NCBI GenBank assembly: GCA_035578175.1 | Contig: JAQMRL010000003.1 | Location: 101,730,969 to 101,794,968 of the forward strand | Reading direction: 5' to 3' | DNA from: Catonia carolina | Taxonomy: Eukaryota > Arthropoda > Insecta > Hemiptera > Achilidae | Length of the DNA: 64,000 nucleotides | Shown here: positions 33,601 to 43,825 of the stretch, one piece after another | Layout of the letters: each line of letters begins with the position of its first letter | Numbering within the stretch: the stretch's first letter is position 1 | The notes under the pieces: model-generated | What the model was told of the DNA's origin: nothing | Database searches by the model: none | What the model saw: only the letters and a program-made list of their open reading frames with translations | Translations under genes and position numbers: made by a program

Positions 33601-36600
33601 TATTTTCTTATGATCTTATTTAAATCCATATTAAAGAATTTACCCAGAGGTCTAGATTTAAGGTGGTGCATTAATTATTTGTCATCTATCCCACAAATAT
33701 AATTAAATAAATTTAATTTTCTGCCTTGTTAGTTGAATTGGTAAGGTATTAGCCCACTAGGTTGAAGAACACCAATTTCAATTCTCACATGGAAGATTTC
33801 AACAAGGCAAAACCATTCTATTACTCACAAGATTTGCTGATAACCTAGAATTTTTGTAATAGCATTTGGCAGGTGACATTACCTGATTGCTATTAAATCT
33901 ACAAAATAAAAACTAGCAAGAAACATTTAATTTGCAGCATGCATCATTTCTAAAACAATGAAACATAAGTACTCTAAGAAAGCTCAAAATGATGAGATTC
34001 TAGCGAAACATGGGCAGACCAAGTCAGTCAATCACACTCTCATCCACCCACAAAATTTACAAGGATTAGACCAATTGATTTAAAAAACAAATTATAGTAG
34101 TTATCCAAGGATAGTAGATGGGTACAGGTTACGAAGACAAGAAGAACTGTATAAGAAAAATAAATGATTAATGGAATTGATCAAAAAACAAAGACAAAAA
34201 TTTTACGGACACCTATATAGAATAGATGACAAACGGTTGACAAAACAAACTTTCAAGACACTACAAAATAGACCTAGAGGGTCAGATAAGTGGTGTAAAC
34301 AAATCAGAAAAGATACTGGAATAAACAGAATGGACTGAAACAAATTCAGAGAATTAAATAGTAACTTTAAGGGTTCCAACAAAGGTTAAAAGAAGAAAAC
34401 AGAATGGACGGAAGAAGGGAGAAGAGCCTGCAATGAATAAGAGTGTGGGCTGCAAAAAGGTTTTCCAGAAATGTTTAAAGTTACATTATAAGTTCTAAAA
34501 TTGGCTCTATATGAACAAATTTAACATAAATAAATCTTTGTGTAAGGCAGAAATATGTTAGTCTTACATAAAACAGTTAATATTTTTATATTAATATATT
34601 TAACACTGCCTACCCCTTACCAAGACTTATCAGTTACAGATTTCTAGAAAGTGCTCATAACTTAAAGAAAAAGGAAAGGAAAGCAGTGAAAAAAGGGGAA
34701 TATTAAAAGTTTTTTAAACTCTTATTAAAAAGTAGAATTATCTAATAAAAATGTAAAAATTAGTGATATATCAGCTAAGTTGCAAGATGCATTATAGAGA
34801 TTCATCATAATCATCATCTGTCAAGGATTAAGCTCAATGGCCTGTTCCGGCATCCATCTCTTTTTAGTTCTTCCTAAGCCTTGCTTCCCTCTAGGTTTAT
34901 ATTTCCAGGCTGCAGAAGTATGTGAGTTGGCATGCAAAGTAAATAGTTGGACCAGTTTCTCTTACATATTCTTAACATTTCCAACAGTGACTGAACATTT
35001 AACTCGGCGCGGATAGCTTCGTCACGTACTCTATCTAACTGGGTACAACCTTTGACTTCCCGTAAATATCTCATTTCAGCAGCCTGGATACGAGATTTAT
35101 TCCTCTGTAATGACACCCATGTTTCACTCCCATTTGTTATGAGCAGTACAGCCATTGCTCTATAAAATTTCATTTGGTGTCCTTTCTCGTTTTCTTTCCT
35201 ATTGTCCTGCGAATAGAACTGCATACAGTGCTGAATTTTGCCAGTTTTTCACTCATGCCATCATCTTTATCATAGGAAATCTTGCATCCTAAACATTTAA
35301 AATCTCGAACTTGTTCTATAGTTTGGTTGCCAAGTATAATTTTTGAGTGAACCAGCCATCTTCCCTTGAATGTCATAATCTTTGATTTTTGCCCCGATAT
35401 TCTCATCCCAAACTCTGCGCTAATGTTGCTCAACTTATAAATGGCATGTTGGAGCCTGTCTTCTGTGTTAAAAATAACAACAGTGTCATCTGCATACAGC
35501 AATGAATTTAGGAATACGTTACTCCAAAACTGAATACCTGAGTCACAATTGATTCCAAATTGTTAAAATCTTATCAACGTAAATATTAAATAGCGTTGGA
35601 GACATTGGACAGCCTTTTCGTACGCCTTTATTTATTTTCATTTTCTCTGTTTTCTTGTCATTGCCAAAAAAATAACTTATTTAATTAATAACTAAAATAA
35701 ATAAAAACTTATTAACTTATAAGTATACTTTATTACTGGCAAGCATCGAAAGTTAGCCTCGGATCAGGACCGGAATAAAGAGATTTATTGTTAAAAAAAT
35801 GTTTGCACTGTTATTTTCAGTGCCAAGAAGCTGATTTGGTAAAACCGTTGGAAAGACATATGTTTATTTTACCAGCACCAATACAAAAATAGTAGCAAAA
35901 CACATTAAAATAAACTTACAAGATTTCCACAAAAAGTACAAGGACCTGATCCTTCTTGCTCACAAACAATCCGTCCACATTTAAGACAATTGTTAATTAA
36001 ACGATGTTTACTAGCCTGACAGTCACATCGGTGACGACCTGAATAAATCAATAAAAATTGTCATTAAGATTATGGAAAAAAATTTTTTCTTATCAGCTAT
36101 TTACATAATGTTGTCATCTGAAGCTGCACACCACTAATTTATAATTAATGCAGACTTCAATACCTCGCAACAAATATTAAAGGAATACTACATCTCAAAA
36201 TCTCTAAAAATGCTTAAGTAAAGGGAACCAAAGCATTTTAAAAATCAGGCTTTAATGTCTCAGGAACAACCACTGAGGAAATAGAAAATGGATTAGGTGA
36301 AACCAAAAGAATGCATTAAACATCTAAATGGAGTACGTAAACCCTTAGTTTTCCGCCCCTCACTTAACTGGCTCAATTGTATTAAATAAATACATTTTTT
36401 TAATTACTTTTACACCAACAGATTTAACTTACAGTGTGTGGAACCGCAGCTCTGTGCACGGCGGCCGTCGCCTTACTAGTCTCTCCGAAAAAATTGACTC
36501 CACTTAATGCGAACCCTTAAGCATTTACTCAAACATAATCACTCTAAACTAATGCATTTATTTGTTTCATTTACTTTAATACCTACGCTCAGTTATTTTT

Positions 36601-39600
36601 TGTTACAAGAAATCGATTAATACGTATCGTCAATTGCAAACAAATAAAATTAAATACTTACATACAGTAGCCTTACTGTTTAAATTTGATTTAGGTCTAT
36701 ATTAACTGAAAAAAATCTTGCAAGTTGATCAGGTCGGCGTTCTATAAAACTACCGACTTGCAATAAAAATGTTGTTTTCCGACATTTTGTTTGAAAAAGT
36801 GAATTAAAGAAAGGACCACGCAATTGACACTTAATACTTACACGTAAGTACCTGTAGTATAGTAACACAAAACAAACGTAAACATTTACGTTTAGAAACA
36901 CTACTAAGAAAATGCGAGAGAAAGGAATTATAGGCCTACGATATTGACACTACAACTGATGTTAAAATATAATTTAAATATTACTCACAGTAATAAAATC
37001 AGATAACATAAACGTTTTAACATTATCAATTCTTCTTTTGTTTATATTTATACATGTGACATATGACACTATCTGTTTATATTTACTTGAACGCCAACAG
37101 AGTGTGTTGAAAGTTAAAAGAACAGTGAAGTGCGACTCATGATTTCGGAAATGCAAGACTTCCCCACTTCCCGCCCAGTACACAAGGGCGTGCGCCAAGC
37201 AAGAGTTCCACAAACTGTAACTTGTTAATTTATTTTAAAAATTGCACTAATATTACCTTTAAGCATCACAACGTCTTTCTTTTGTCCTTCTTGTGAATAC
37301 AGGTTCACATATTTTGTTTTCTTTTTTCCTTGAGAGCTGGATTCAGAGCTTTCTTTCATTGGCTGAAATCAGTAATTTAAATTGTTTACAACACGGGGCT
37401 GAAATCAGCAATTTAAATTATTCACAACACAAATCAAATTTTCTGTTCACTTAGCTATCACTTTGGGTATCATTCACAGCAAATAAAATATTTTGTTAGA
37501 GCCTACTCTTGTTTTTTTTGACTAAATGCTAGCTATATTGTTTACACAGAGGGTTCACCTTTATTTTGTCACAGTTCCCCTAAATTAAAAACACACTTGA
37601 AGAAATTAAAAATAACACACATTCTATACTTTTTAAAATGCACTAATCATTTAAAATTGGGACTAACAAAATGAGATTTTGTTTTAAGTTTATTCAATTT
37701 CCAATTTTAAATTCCGTTAAATGTATTTCAATTACATCTTTACACAAAAAATATAATTTAAGGATACCTTTGTTGTAAAGTACTTTTCCAGAACCTAACA
37801 TTTGCAAACCAAAAGTAAAGTCAATATTTTGGTTTCTTGATCGTCACTTCAAATTTCTATAAAACAGATCAATCTAAAACAACTTTATTCACGGTTATGT
37901 TTTCATAAACAAAGTGTTTATGAGCTGTAGCTGAAAAACGAATAACCTTGATGATGGTATATTGATTTTTTTTTACGGAAATGTGTACTTTTTATTAAAA
38001 ATACACCATTCTTTGGTTAATTTAGAACATTCCAGGCAAAAAAAACAAATAACTTCTCTATGACTTTCAATTTATGAGTTGAACCACTTTGTTAAACAGC
38101 CATTATCACTCATTCATACATTTCTTATATGGTAATACTTTTCCTGATCATCTGGTTTTAAATTTTATTTTTTACTTTTAGCTTCAAGCCCAACTGTTCT
38201 GCATACTAATGGTAAAGCAGAAGATGAAGTGTGATAAATGAAAATGAGTGATGAAAAACCCCTAAAGCTGAACCCAGAACCGAGAACCTCTGGCCAGTTG
38301 CACTACACCACAGGTCGTTAAAAGTTGTGTAGTATACTCAACTTTCATGGCACCGATAAACTGCTTAGCAAAATAAAATTTAACATAAAGCATTCTTACA
38401 TCAACATAACCAGTTTCCTTATCAGGAGATTTAGAATTTTTCTTTTTTTTGTCAACACTCTTTTGTTCAAAATAACTCTCCTCGATATCAGTTTTCTTAT
38501 AACCTTGAACATCAAGTTGATTAGTAACTGAAAACAAAAATAAATACATGAATGACAAGTAGGCTTTTTTTTCTTTCTTTTTTGTTTAACATCTGACTGT
38601 TCTGCAATTACTGCTAATGCAAACGGTGAAGGGTGAAATGATTTTTGTAACGTATGAAAATATGCCGTGCCTGAGAGGCGAGCACGTTACCAACTACGCC
38701 AATGCAACCGGCGACGAGTAGGCTTAGAAATACTGAACAACTAATGTAAGCAACTTAACCAAACAAGTTTTATCTTACATCTAAGTAAGTTTAATATTGT
38801 CACGTGTCATAAAAATTAACTGATTTGAACCAGGAACCTTTGTCTCCAAAAATCAGCTGTTAAACAGCTGACTTGCAGCGACGACTTTACCTCTAGACCA
38901 ACCCAGTGGGTCAAGCATACTAATGGGTATTAAACAACCAACACAAATTCACTCTTTGGAAGTCGAGCAGCAGCACTGTTCTGAAAAAAAATGATGTGCC
39001 CAATTGACTTTACACAGTTTTTTAGTCAAATTTAATTGTTATCACAACCACTATTTTACAAGTACTTTTATTTAAATTATAAAATACTGAATTGTCAAAA
39101 GGCTGTGCAATAGTAGTTCATTTTAACTGTAACTTCATGAATTGTGTATAACCTGCTAGTGACATATTAAATAAAAGCACTGATTAACACAGTCCGAATA
39201 CCTTAAGCCGAATGTACATGGTTCAATGTGGTTGAATCAATAACATTGAATGGAATTTGTTTACTTGGTTCAATGAAATTGAACAATTAATGTTAAAAGC
39301 ATGGAGTCAAATGAAGTTATTGGATTTGGAATTCAAATAATTTTGGAAAACTTAAGCGAGATGTTTAATTAAATTGCAAAAATTAACAAAAAGTGACAGC
39401 GGAATTACTGGACACAATGGATATTGTGTACAATCGAATTCGGCACATCTGAAAGTTTATTAACATAACTTGAAAAAGAAGACCTCGAGAAATTTAAAAA
39501 TCATTTACGTATGTCCACTAAACAATTCGAACAATTGTATGACAAACCTCAATGCTATCATACTAAAAATTAAAATGCAGTTCACCGCCTTTTCAATCAC

Positions 39601-41323
39601 ATTTGATGTGGGTAAGGTTTCAGCTCACCAGCGTCAATTCACAAATAAATAAAATTTTTGTATTCGTAAAACAGGTTGTAATTTTATTTAATAAATTCAC
39701 TTTTCCTCACTTGAAGAAACACAAACTTAAAACATCAAAATACACTTTTTAAACATAATAATGATCACAAGTAGATTTGAATAGAAGTTATCAGTTAACA
39801 GTTGTGAGAAAATTTATAATACCAACGTTACGCGGTGCAGTAAAGCACTGAGTTGGTTGTAAGAACGAAGAGGATTTTTACCCTTAGCTTTTATAACATT
39901 TGCCAACGTGCTATCTTGCAACTGTTTATTACTCACAGTTACATATTAAGTTGTTTATTAAGATTATTGTTGTTGGTTAATTCCAAAATTTTCCCTATGA
40001 TTTTCAACATAATTTACGAAGTTTCCAGTTCACTATTTACTGGTTTAATACTCTTTTCTAAGAATTTTGTATTTTGATTCTTATGTCTATCATTTACAGT
40101 AAACAAAATCATCATTTACAGTAATCAAAATTTCATTTACAGTAAACAAAATAATTAATTCTATTTACATTATAAATTTCTTAATAGCCGTATTGATCCT
40201 TCTAGAACAAATCTCTCAACTTACAATATTTTTAACAATTCACTAAAAAATTGCATTAAAATTGTATCGACGTTTTTAGATCATAACACATTGAATACCA
40301 ATCTACACAATTCAATTTCGTTGAATCTGCCATATTGATCAACGGGAATAAACTAAAGTAGAAAGTCAGTCTACTTCCTTCAATGTTCAATTTCATTGAA
40401 CAATTCAGATGAAATGCAATCTACACTTATTTAATTTCATTGATTGAACCACATTGAGCAACCAAATTGAATATACCGGCTTTTACTTCCTTACAGTCTG
40501 ACACTGAAGCAAACAAAAAACACAAGCACCAATAAGTTTTTCAAACTATACAGGTCTACTTTTTTAACAGTAACAAAACAGATTTGATAAACTGGAGAAA
40601 CAAGAGGCAGTGTTAAGAGTTACAATTAAAACTACAAAAGTTAATACTACAAACAATTACTTTACCTCTGTGACGTCTCTGAAGGAGTTCTGTAAAAAAA
40701 TTATTGTGCTGAGGATTAGAAAGATCTAATAAAGTCTTTAGATAGTCTTCTAAATCACGATCATTTTCTATACCCATGATGTATCTGAAAAAAACCGTGA
40801 ACTTTGAAATGTATTTGTAAAACAAAAATGAAATAATTACAATTAATGAAACAGAGACAATTTTCTTGAAGCTACTCACAACAAAGCATTTTTGGGTATC
40901 ACCACAATCATTTCGTATAAATTGATTATGAAGTAGGTTATGTTAAATACACTACTATACACACTTGGCTGAAAACATAAAAATGCCTCGTATCAAACTG
41001 AAACACATGTAAATTTGTTCACATCTTCTCCAGGAATTAGTTTATCAATGTGATAAAATGTTTACAAATGAATTTATGTTTTATAAATATAGACGTGTTC
41101 ATAAAACTAAGATCTACAAATAAATGGTCAAAATTATATTAACAATAGCTGATAATATATTTGATTTTTAATGAAATATGTATTTAATTTCTGCTGATAA
41201 TTTAATCTTAAATGAAATACTGATTTTATTTATATTCGATCCTCGTACTTACTCTATCATATACTCCGGCACCGGAAAATCAAGTAAATTTGATAACCGC
41301 TCATTCATCCACTCTGAAATCAT
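21639..41323 (-). CDS. TRIP4: activating signal cointegrator 1 (TRIP4/ASC-1), 12 coding exons
   Basis: Subunit of the ASC-1 complex, a nuclear receptor coactivator that also splits collided ribosomes with the ASCC3 helicase (family knowledge). Exons, minus strand: 41323-41253, 40784-40666, 38527-38400, 37362-37257, 36038-35920, 32878-32733, 31078-30921, 29809-29655, 29489-29323, 27478-27357, 23547-23356, 21730-21639. The sum is 1575 nt, 524 residues plus stop, and every junction keeps frame. Residues 1-63 (ISEWMNERLSNLLDF…EYIMGIEND) match the TRIP4 N-terminus. Exon 5 (142-181) is the C2HC5-type zinc finger: CDC, CLKCG, C and CTFC at 146-178. Exons 9-12 hold the ASCH domain: LSMHQPWASLL (374-384), HEGRTWYTAHRGRLWIAAAA, EYPVGCLLGCVTVTDCLPQE, FVFICQYPQALPIRFP and KHKIY. 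Human TRIP4 is 581 residues. Introns carry many transposons; no exon is damaged. Confidence 0.95.
22128..23311 (+). repeat. dispersed 0.9-kb repeat, copy 5, split by a nested MITE
   Basis: Plus-oriented copy without its first about 250 bp. It begins near 'ataaaatcggtcaatcgaaa' and ends at 'ttacattggcaagagaaagt' and a degraded terminus. It is interrupted at 22541 by a 517-bp Harbinger-type MITE; the two halves (…ataattaaagtta | ttataagaaataaag…) rejoin exactly when one TTA is removed. Located in the last TRIP4 intron. Confidence 0.8.
22544..23060. mobile_element. PIF/Harbinger-type MITE nested in the repeat
   Basis: Ends GGCCCCTATTGTCCACTACA… and, as complement of the right end, GGTCTTTTGTCCATTAGAAG…, both running into GCCGG: imperfect inverted repeats of about 34 bp. 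TTA flanks both sides (22541-22543, 23061-23063), a TWA target duplication. No coding sequence. Ends and target site indicate PIF/Harbinger; the termini differ from the element at 5243, so it is another subfamily. Confidence 0.8.
23732..24634 (-). repeat. dispersed 0.9-kb repeat, copy 6 (full length)
   Basis: Minus-oriented, 903 bp, from TCTGGTGTGAAACACTCACA to GGCAAGAGAAGGT, flanked by 'tttaaaaa' and 'aaaaactt'. It includes the (CA)n tract at about 24486-24499 and 'gatccggtgaaaactcgatt'. The sister arm at 25875 gives the unoccupied site (see Part 2), so its borders are the best defined of the family. Confidence 0.85.
24641..24680 (-). ncRNA. hammerhead-like core (family D), probably inactive
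   Basis: The complement reads CTGAAGA, stem II GGTG-gtat-CACC, GAAA, CGCG, TT. Core bases fit CUGANGA…GAAA and stem II is good. A convincing stem I is absent, and the sister arm at 25846 has lost the core (CAAAGAA…CAAAA). Called as a relic. Confidence 0.35.
24690..25830 (+). pseudogene. Jockey-type LINE RT C-terminus and 3' UTR
   Basis: An open frame from about 24696 to a stop at 25163 reads VKYLGVDLDKRLTLRQHI, LRPFLLYGSPVWWPFL and SAYQNKVLRCIT: the thumb/connection end of Jockey-clade RTs (KYLG..LD..LTW..HI; Y..P...YG..VWG; …QNK.LR). The active-site motifs are missing (5'-truncated). The rest to about 25830 is a C-rich 3' UTR ending in 'attaaataaaattaaatatt'. It is a different lineage from the Jockey at 46883. 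Confidence 0.8.
25936..27356. other. TRIP4 intron, mostly unassigned
   Basis: No exon or classified element seen. A weak tRNA-like stretch near 26690-26765 ('gtggtcagagcaactgg' … 'gggtttgattttc') may be a decayed SINE head. Confidence 0.4.
27840..28350 (+). pseudogene. LINE RT C-terminal fragment
   Basis: Readable with stops: KAFEVKNSLLTTNIDLQIRK, HYVWSVALYGSET (then stop), KSIEAFEMWCYRKMLKI, EVLRRVDEKRSIWKHL, LVGHILRHPR and RGRQRLEYLKQI. This order (…K..LLTS…YVWSVLLYG.ETW…EAFEMW.WRRML.I.W…GHILRH…RGR.R..Y) is the end of a widely distributed invertebrate endonuclease-RT family. The 5' part is missing. Located in TRIP4 intron 9. Confidence 0.8.
28351..29322. other. TRIP4 intron, unassigned
   Basis: Includes a (CTT)n stretch at 28359-28369 which probably marks the LINE 3' end, then AT-rich sequence. 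Confidence 0.4.
30060..30880 (-). pseudogene. LINE RT C-terminal fragment with duplicated tail
   Basis: Minus frame: ISKLERRIIRRYLNKRC, DGVWKPVSKEEIYRNTEPLA and MRKKRISFFGHLLRTDSSRI, the late C-terminal region (ER.I.R...G.....G.W…E.Y…MR..R..F.GHL.R) of an RTE/Craft-like LINE. The segment near 30835-30875 ('acctgttccggcatcaatct') also occurs at 34850 as part of another fragment, so it belongs to the coding 3' end of a family. It lies in a TRIP4 intron in the same orientation as the gene. Confidence 0.7.
30511..30806 (+). repeat. 152-bp tandem duplication
   Basis: The block beginning 'taaaaacaataaacaagtta' at 30511 is repeated from 30663 with few differences, ending 'aaaaaatcacaatcat' each time. 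It lies between two parts of a LINE fragment. Confidence 0.8.
31358..32119 (-). repeat. dispersed 0.9-kb repeat, copy 7
   Basis: Minus-oriented, 762 bp, TCTGGTGTGAGACACTCACA to GGGCAAGAGAAAA. It carries a (CA)n/(CG) tract at 31939-31985 and only one internal unit. More diverged than copies 1 and 6. In TRIP4 intron 6. Confidence 0.8.
32434..32630 (+). repeat. 114-bp-spaced local duplication
   Basis: About 80 bp starting 'aagaagcagtttatttttgt' at 32434 recur from 32548; between them the 12-mer-like 'ttaggtaagaaa' is repeated. A slippage product in a TRIP4 intron. Confidence 0.75.
32973..33600 (+). mobile_element. candidate LTR with primer-binding site
   Basis: A 616-bp block from TGTAACGTTCCCCCCACT to CTACTACTACA has the 5'-TG…CA-3' form of an LTR. 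It is followed after two bases by TGGCACCCAA (33591-33600), the form of a tRNA primer-binding site. A TATA-like 'tttataagg' lies near 33096. There is no second LTR, gag or pol frame, so it would be a 5' LTR stump. It lies in TRIP4 intron 5. I rest this on form alone. Confidence 0.45.
34000..34520 (+). pseudogene. LINE RT C-terminal fragment and tail
   Basis: Broken frame: IVDGYRLRRQEELYKKNK, KKQRQKFYGHLYRIDDKRLT and TEWTEEGRRACNE, then LKLALYEQI. Same region as 30060-30500 (R…E.Y…R.KFYGHL.R…), on the opposite strand, with the tail also seen at 19765 and 44600. Confidence 0.65.
34800..35665 (-). pseudogene. LINE RT fragment with FADD-type motif
   Basis: Read from 35665 downward: KMKINKGVRKGCPMSPTLFN (motif B, GVRKGC), a frameshift, MLYADDTVVIF (motif C), HAIYKLSNISAEFGMRIS, FKCLGCKISYD, then in another frame FYRAMAVLLITNGSETW and IQAAEMRYLREVKGC. 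Two frames and stops, hence dead. The order fits an RTE-related clade. In TRIP4 intron 5, sense. Confidence 0.8.
37361..37430 (-). repeat. 36-bp duplication of the TRIP4 exon-4 splice acceptor
   Basis: On the minus strand 'aatttaaattactgatttcag' occurs at the acceptor of exon 4 and, in a near-identical form, 36 nt upstream. Both end TGATTTCAG|CC. Use of the upstream site would add 12 codons with an in-frame TGA, so the downstream one (exon start 37362) is taken as real. Confidence 0.75.
38170..38315 (-). repeat. tRNA-derived SINE, family 2
   Basis: Minus reading has 'gtggtgtagtgcaactgg' (A-box region), 'cggttctgggttcagc' (B-box-like), 'catcactcattttcattt' and a tail 'gcttgaagc' near 38178. 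Related heads at 59515 (plus) and 63780 (minus). In TRIP4 intron 3. Confidence 0.55.
38571..38714 (-). repeat. tRNA-derived SINE, family 1, B box deleted
   Basis: Head with TGGCGTAGTTGGTAACGTGC and family-1 body and tail, but about 30 bp between 'cgcctctca' and 'ggcacggcatattttc', including the B box, are missing. Confidence 0.75.
38830..38940 (-). repeat. tRNA-like SINE head, family 3
   Basis: Minus reading 'ggttggtctagaggtaaagt' (A box) and 'ggttcctggttcaaatcag' (B box) at about 60 bp spacing, without an intact tRNA fold. It lacks similarity to the other two families outside the boxes. Confidence 0.5.
39206..40482 (+). mobile_element. second PIF/Harbinger-like element, internally deleted
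   Basis: Ends AGCCGAATGTACATGGTTCA and complement AGCCGGTATATTCAATTTGG, both running into '…caatgtggttcaatcaat' and '…tcaatgaaattgaaca'. TTA flanks the left end and a TTTA the right, close to a TWA target duplication. At 39390-39560 it keeps a transposase N-terminus with stops: LEKEDLEKFKNHLRMSTKQF and EQLYD, the same helix block as in the element at 5243. The catalytic domain is absent. Size 1.28 kb. In TRIP4 intron 2. Confidence 0.75.
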
Positions 41324-42457
41324 TTTGGTTTAACGCTCTACTAAATCTATGGAAAATAATAACAAAGTTTTCCTGAATTAAAACCGCAGTGTTAACTAAA
41401 ACTTATGTTAACAATGTTTTTTACACTAAAATAACCTCAAATTTTGATTTGACACTTAGCAATTCAAATGTTTTAGACCATATGTTCACAGGTACCGTTG
41501 TCAGTCTCAACGCCATAGAGTAATTAAAAATACGGCTTAGAGATCTCGAATAAAGATTCCGTTCTTTTGCAAATTAATTTCCCCTTTCTTATATTCAGTT
41601 TAAAAATTTGTTAATTATTTTGTATAAACTAAGAATATTAATTTATTATTTAAGATTATCTTTCACGACAAGTGATTAATGCATTCATTGATTTATAACC
41701 AGACTGGCCGTACATTATATGAAAATATTCAAGGAAATTTTTACAGGCAACAAGATTCTGCAAGTTTTAAATTCATGCTTGTTTCAATCAAATCGAAATG
41801 TAATCAGCGCGATAATGACACCGGGTACTTTACCTGGTATTTGGATCTACTTTCAATAAAATAACAGGCAGTCTGTTTAAAATTATCAGTCATGTAGCGT
41901 CACTTGTCTGAGCTTAAACTTCATATCGCTATGAAGTTGAAAGCTGAGAAAGTGAAGGCAGGTGAAATTACTTACACAGTTATGAAGAAAACAGATCATC
42001 TTCATATAGTTCTGTATTAATTAAGATGAAATTAATATTTTTGTTCAAAAGTCTTGCTATTGGTAAACTGAAAAGATCAGACACTTAACTTTATCCACAC
42101 AAATTTACTATTTCAGCAATTTCTGGAAGAATTTATTGAAACTAACATTAGTTTAAAAGACTGTGATATACTTGAAGACAAAGAATTAATCATTGCTGGT
42201 ATTTTACAGTATACACAATCAGAGAATCTGGTGTTGAGTCGATGTTTTATGACCTGAGAGGTTAAAGTTGTAAAATTTAGTGTCAGCAAATGGTAAACTA
42301 TACAGTAGTGAATTCCTGTAAAATTGTGTTGATCACTCAGTTTTCCAAAAAAAAACCGTTGAACCACGGTAAATAGACGGTCTGACTACCAAGGTTTTTA
42401 TAGAGAATTACGGTCTGACTACATTTACAAATACCAAAGCAATACAAACTGCTGGCC
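41324..42457. other. upstream region of TRIP4; no gene recognised
   Basis: The TRIP4 promoter must lie just above 41323, but no TATA, Inr or CpG-rich block can be named. Short plus-strand ORFs here have no coding signature. Confidence 0.4.
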
Positions 42458-43795
42458 GTGTTAAGCACCGATGACGTCATCGGCTACTGCGCATCCTCTT
42501 GTGTTCTCTAGTGCTCTTCTAATAATTACCGTGTGTTGAACTATCTGTATCTTATGTCAAAAGAAAAGTCTCACTTTCTCCTTGTTTACACATGCTTCCA
42601 CTTATGAATTTTGCCTTTAAAGATGAACAAACTAGATTCACACAAAACTCTCATGATTAACTAGTGAAGAATAAGTATGAACCAAAGTAAAAATAACTAA
42701 GCGCCTTGTTTACACATACTTTCATGTATCCATTTTTGGGTTCAAGGATAAAGAAACTAATACACATAGAGCTATCATGATTTAATAGTGAATGATTAGT
42801 ATAACAGAAAAACTTTCCAAGTGAAATACCTTAAATCTTGTTTATGCACAATTTAGCACATCCATTTTGGCTTTAAGGATAAAAATCTATATACACAAAA
42901 AGGTATCATGATTTAATGATCAGAAGTACAGAAAAAATTTCCAAGTGAAATACCTTAACTCATAATTTAGTAATTCTTCTTTGATTTTCTGGATGAAAAA
43001 CTATAGGCACACGGTAAGGAAAATGCAGTGCGAGCATTCCAAGCGTCAACTTTGGCGGGGAAGCATTACCCCCACCATTGTAGTATTTCGTAGTAGAGAC
43101 TTGGCAACAGATTGTTTGATATTAACACAGTGAGGCTATATGGTAATGGGGATTTACCCCAACTTCCTGACGCATGCGCACTAAAACTGTAACATCCTAC
43201 TGGTATATTTATAGATACACACAGAGGTATCATGATTTAATGATGAATGATATGTATAGCAAAAATTTCCAAGTGTTAAGCACCGATGATGTCATCAGCT
43301 ACTGCGCATCCTCTCGTGTTCTCTAGTGCTCTTCTAATAATTACCGCGTGTTGAACTATCTGTATCTTACATCAAAAGAAAAGTCCTTACTTTGTTTATA
43401 CATGATTTCACATATCCATTTTTGGCTTTAAGGATGAAGAAATTCAAGAAAGATTCACACAAAGGTATCATGATTTAATAAATAATGAACAATAAGTACA
43501 CTGAAAATTTTCAAGTGAAATATCTTACACCTTGTTCATGCATGATTTTATTTATCCATTTTTGGATTCAGGGATGAAAAAAACTAGATACATAGAAGTA
43601 TCTAATTTAACAATGAACACGTACGGTACAGATAAGTACAGCTAAATTGTTCAAGTGAAATACCTTACATCTTGTTTATGCACAATTTCACATATTCATT
43701 TTTGGCTTTAAGGATAAAGAAACTAGATGTACACAGAGGTATCATGGTTTAATAATGAACAATAAATTGGACAAAAATTTCACAGTTTAAAAATA
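42458..43795 (+). repeat. tandem array with higher-order structure
   Basis: About eight monomers of 125-145 bp, each with 'cttgtttatgcacaatttca'-, 'catccatttttggctttaag'- and 'ggtatcatgatttaat'-like parts. A different 113-bp block (starting gtgttaagcaccgatga) precedes each group of four: 42458-42570 and 43273-43385, 815 bp apart. The first has the 16-bp palindrome CCGATGACGTCATCGG. A foreign about 205-bp segment interrupts a monomer near 43008-43212. Non-coding. Confidence 0.8.
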
Positions 43796-43825
43796 ACCTC
43801 TATATATTTTTTCAAGAGTTAAATA

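Noticed and set aside
33722..33812. tRNA-like stretch with A- and B-box resemblance
   Set aside because: Boxes are weak and no cloverleaf forms; at best a decayed SINE head.
38262..38558. 98-codon minus ORF
   Set aside because: It is TRIP4 exon 3 read through into introns on both sides; only 38527-38400 is exon.
41679..41864. Plus-strand ORF upstream of TRIP4 as a divergent gene
   Set aside because: 60 codons, no coding signature, no splice context.
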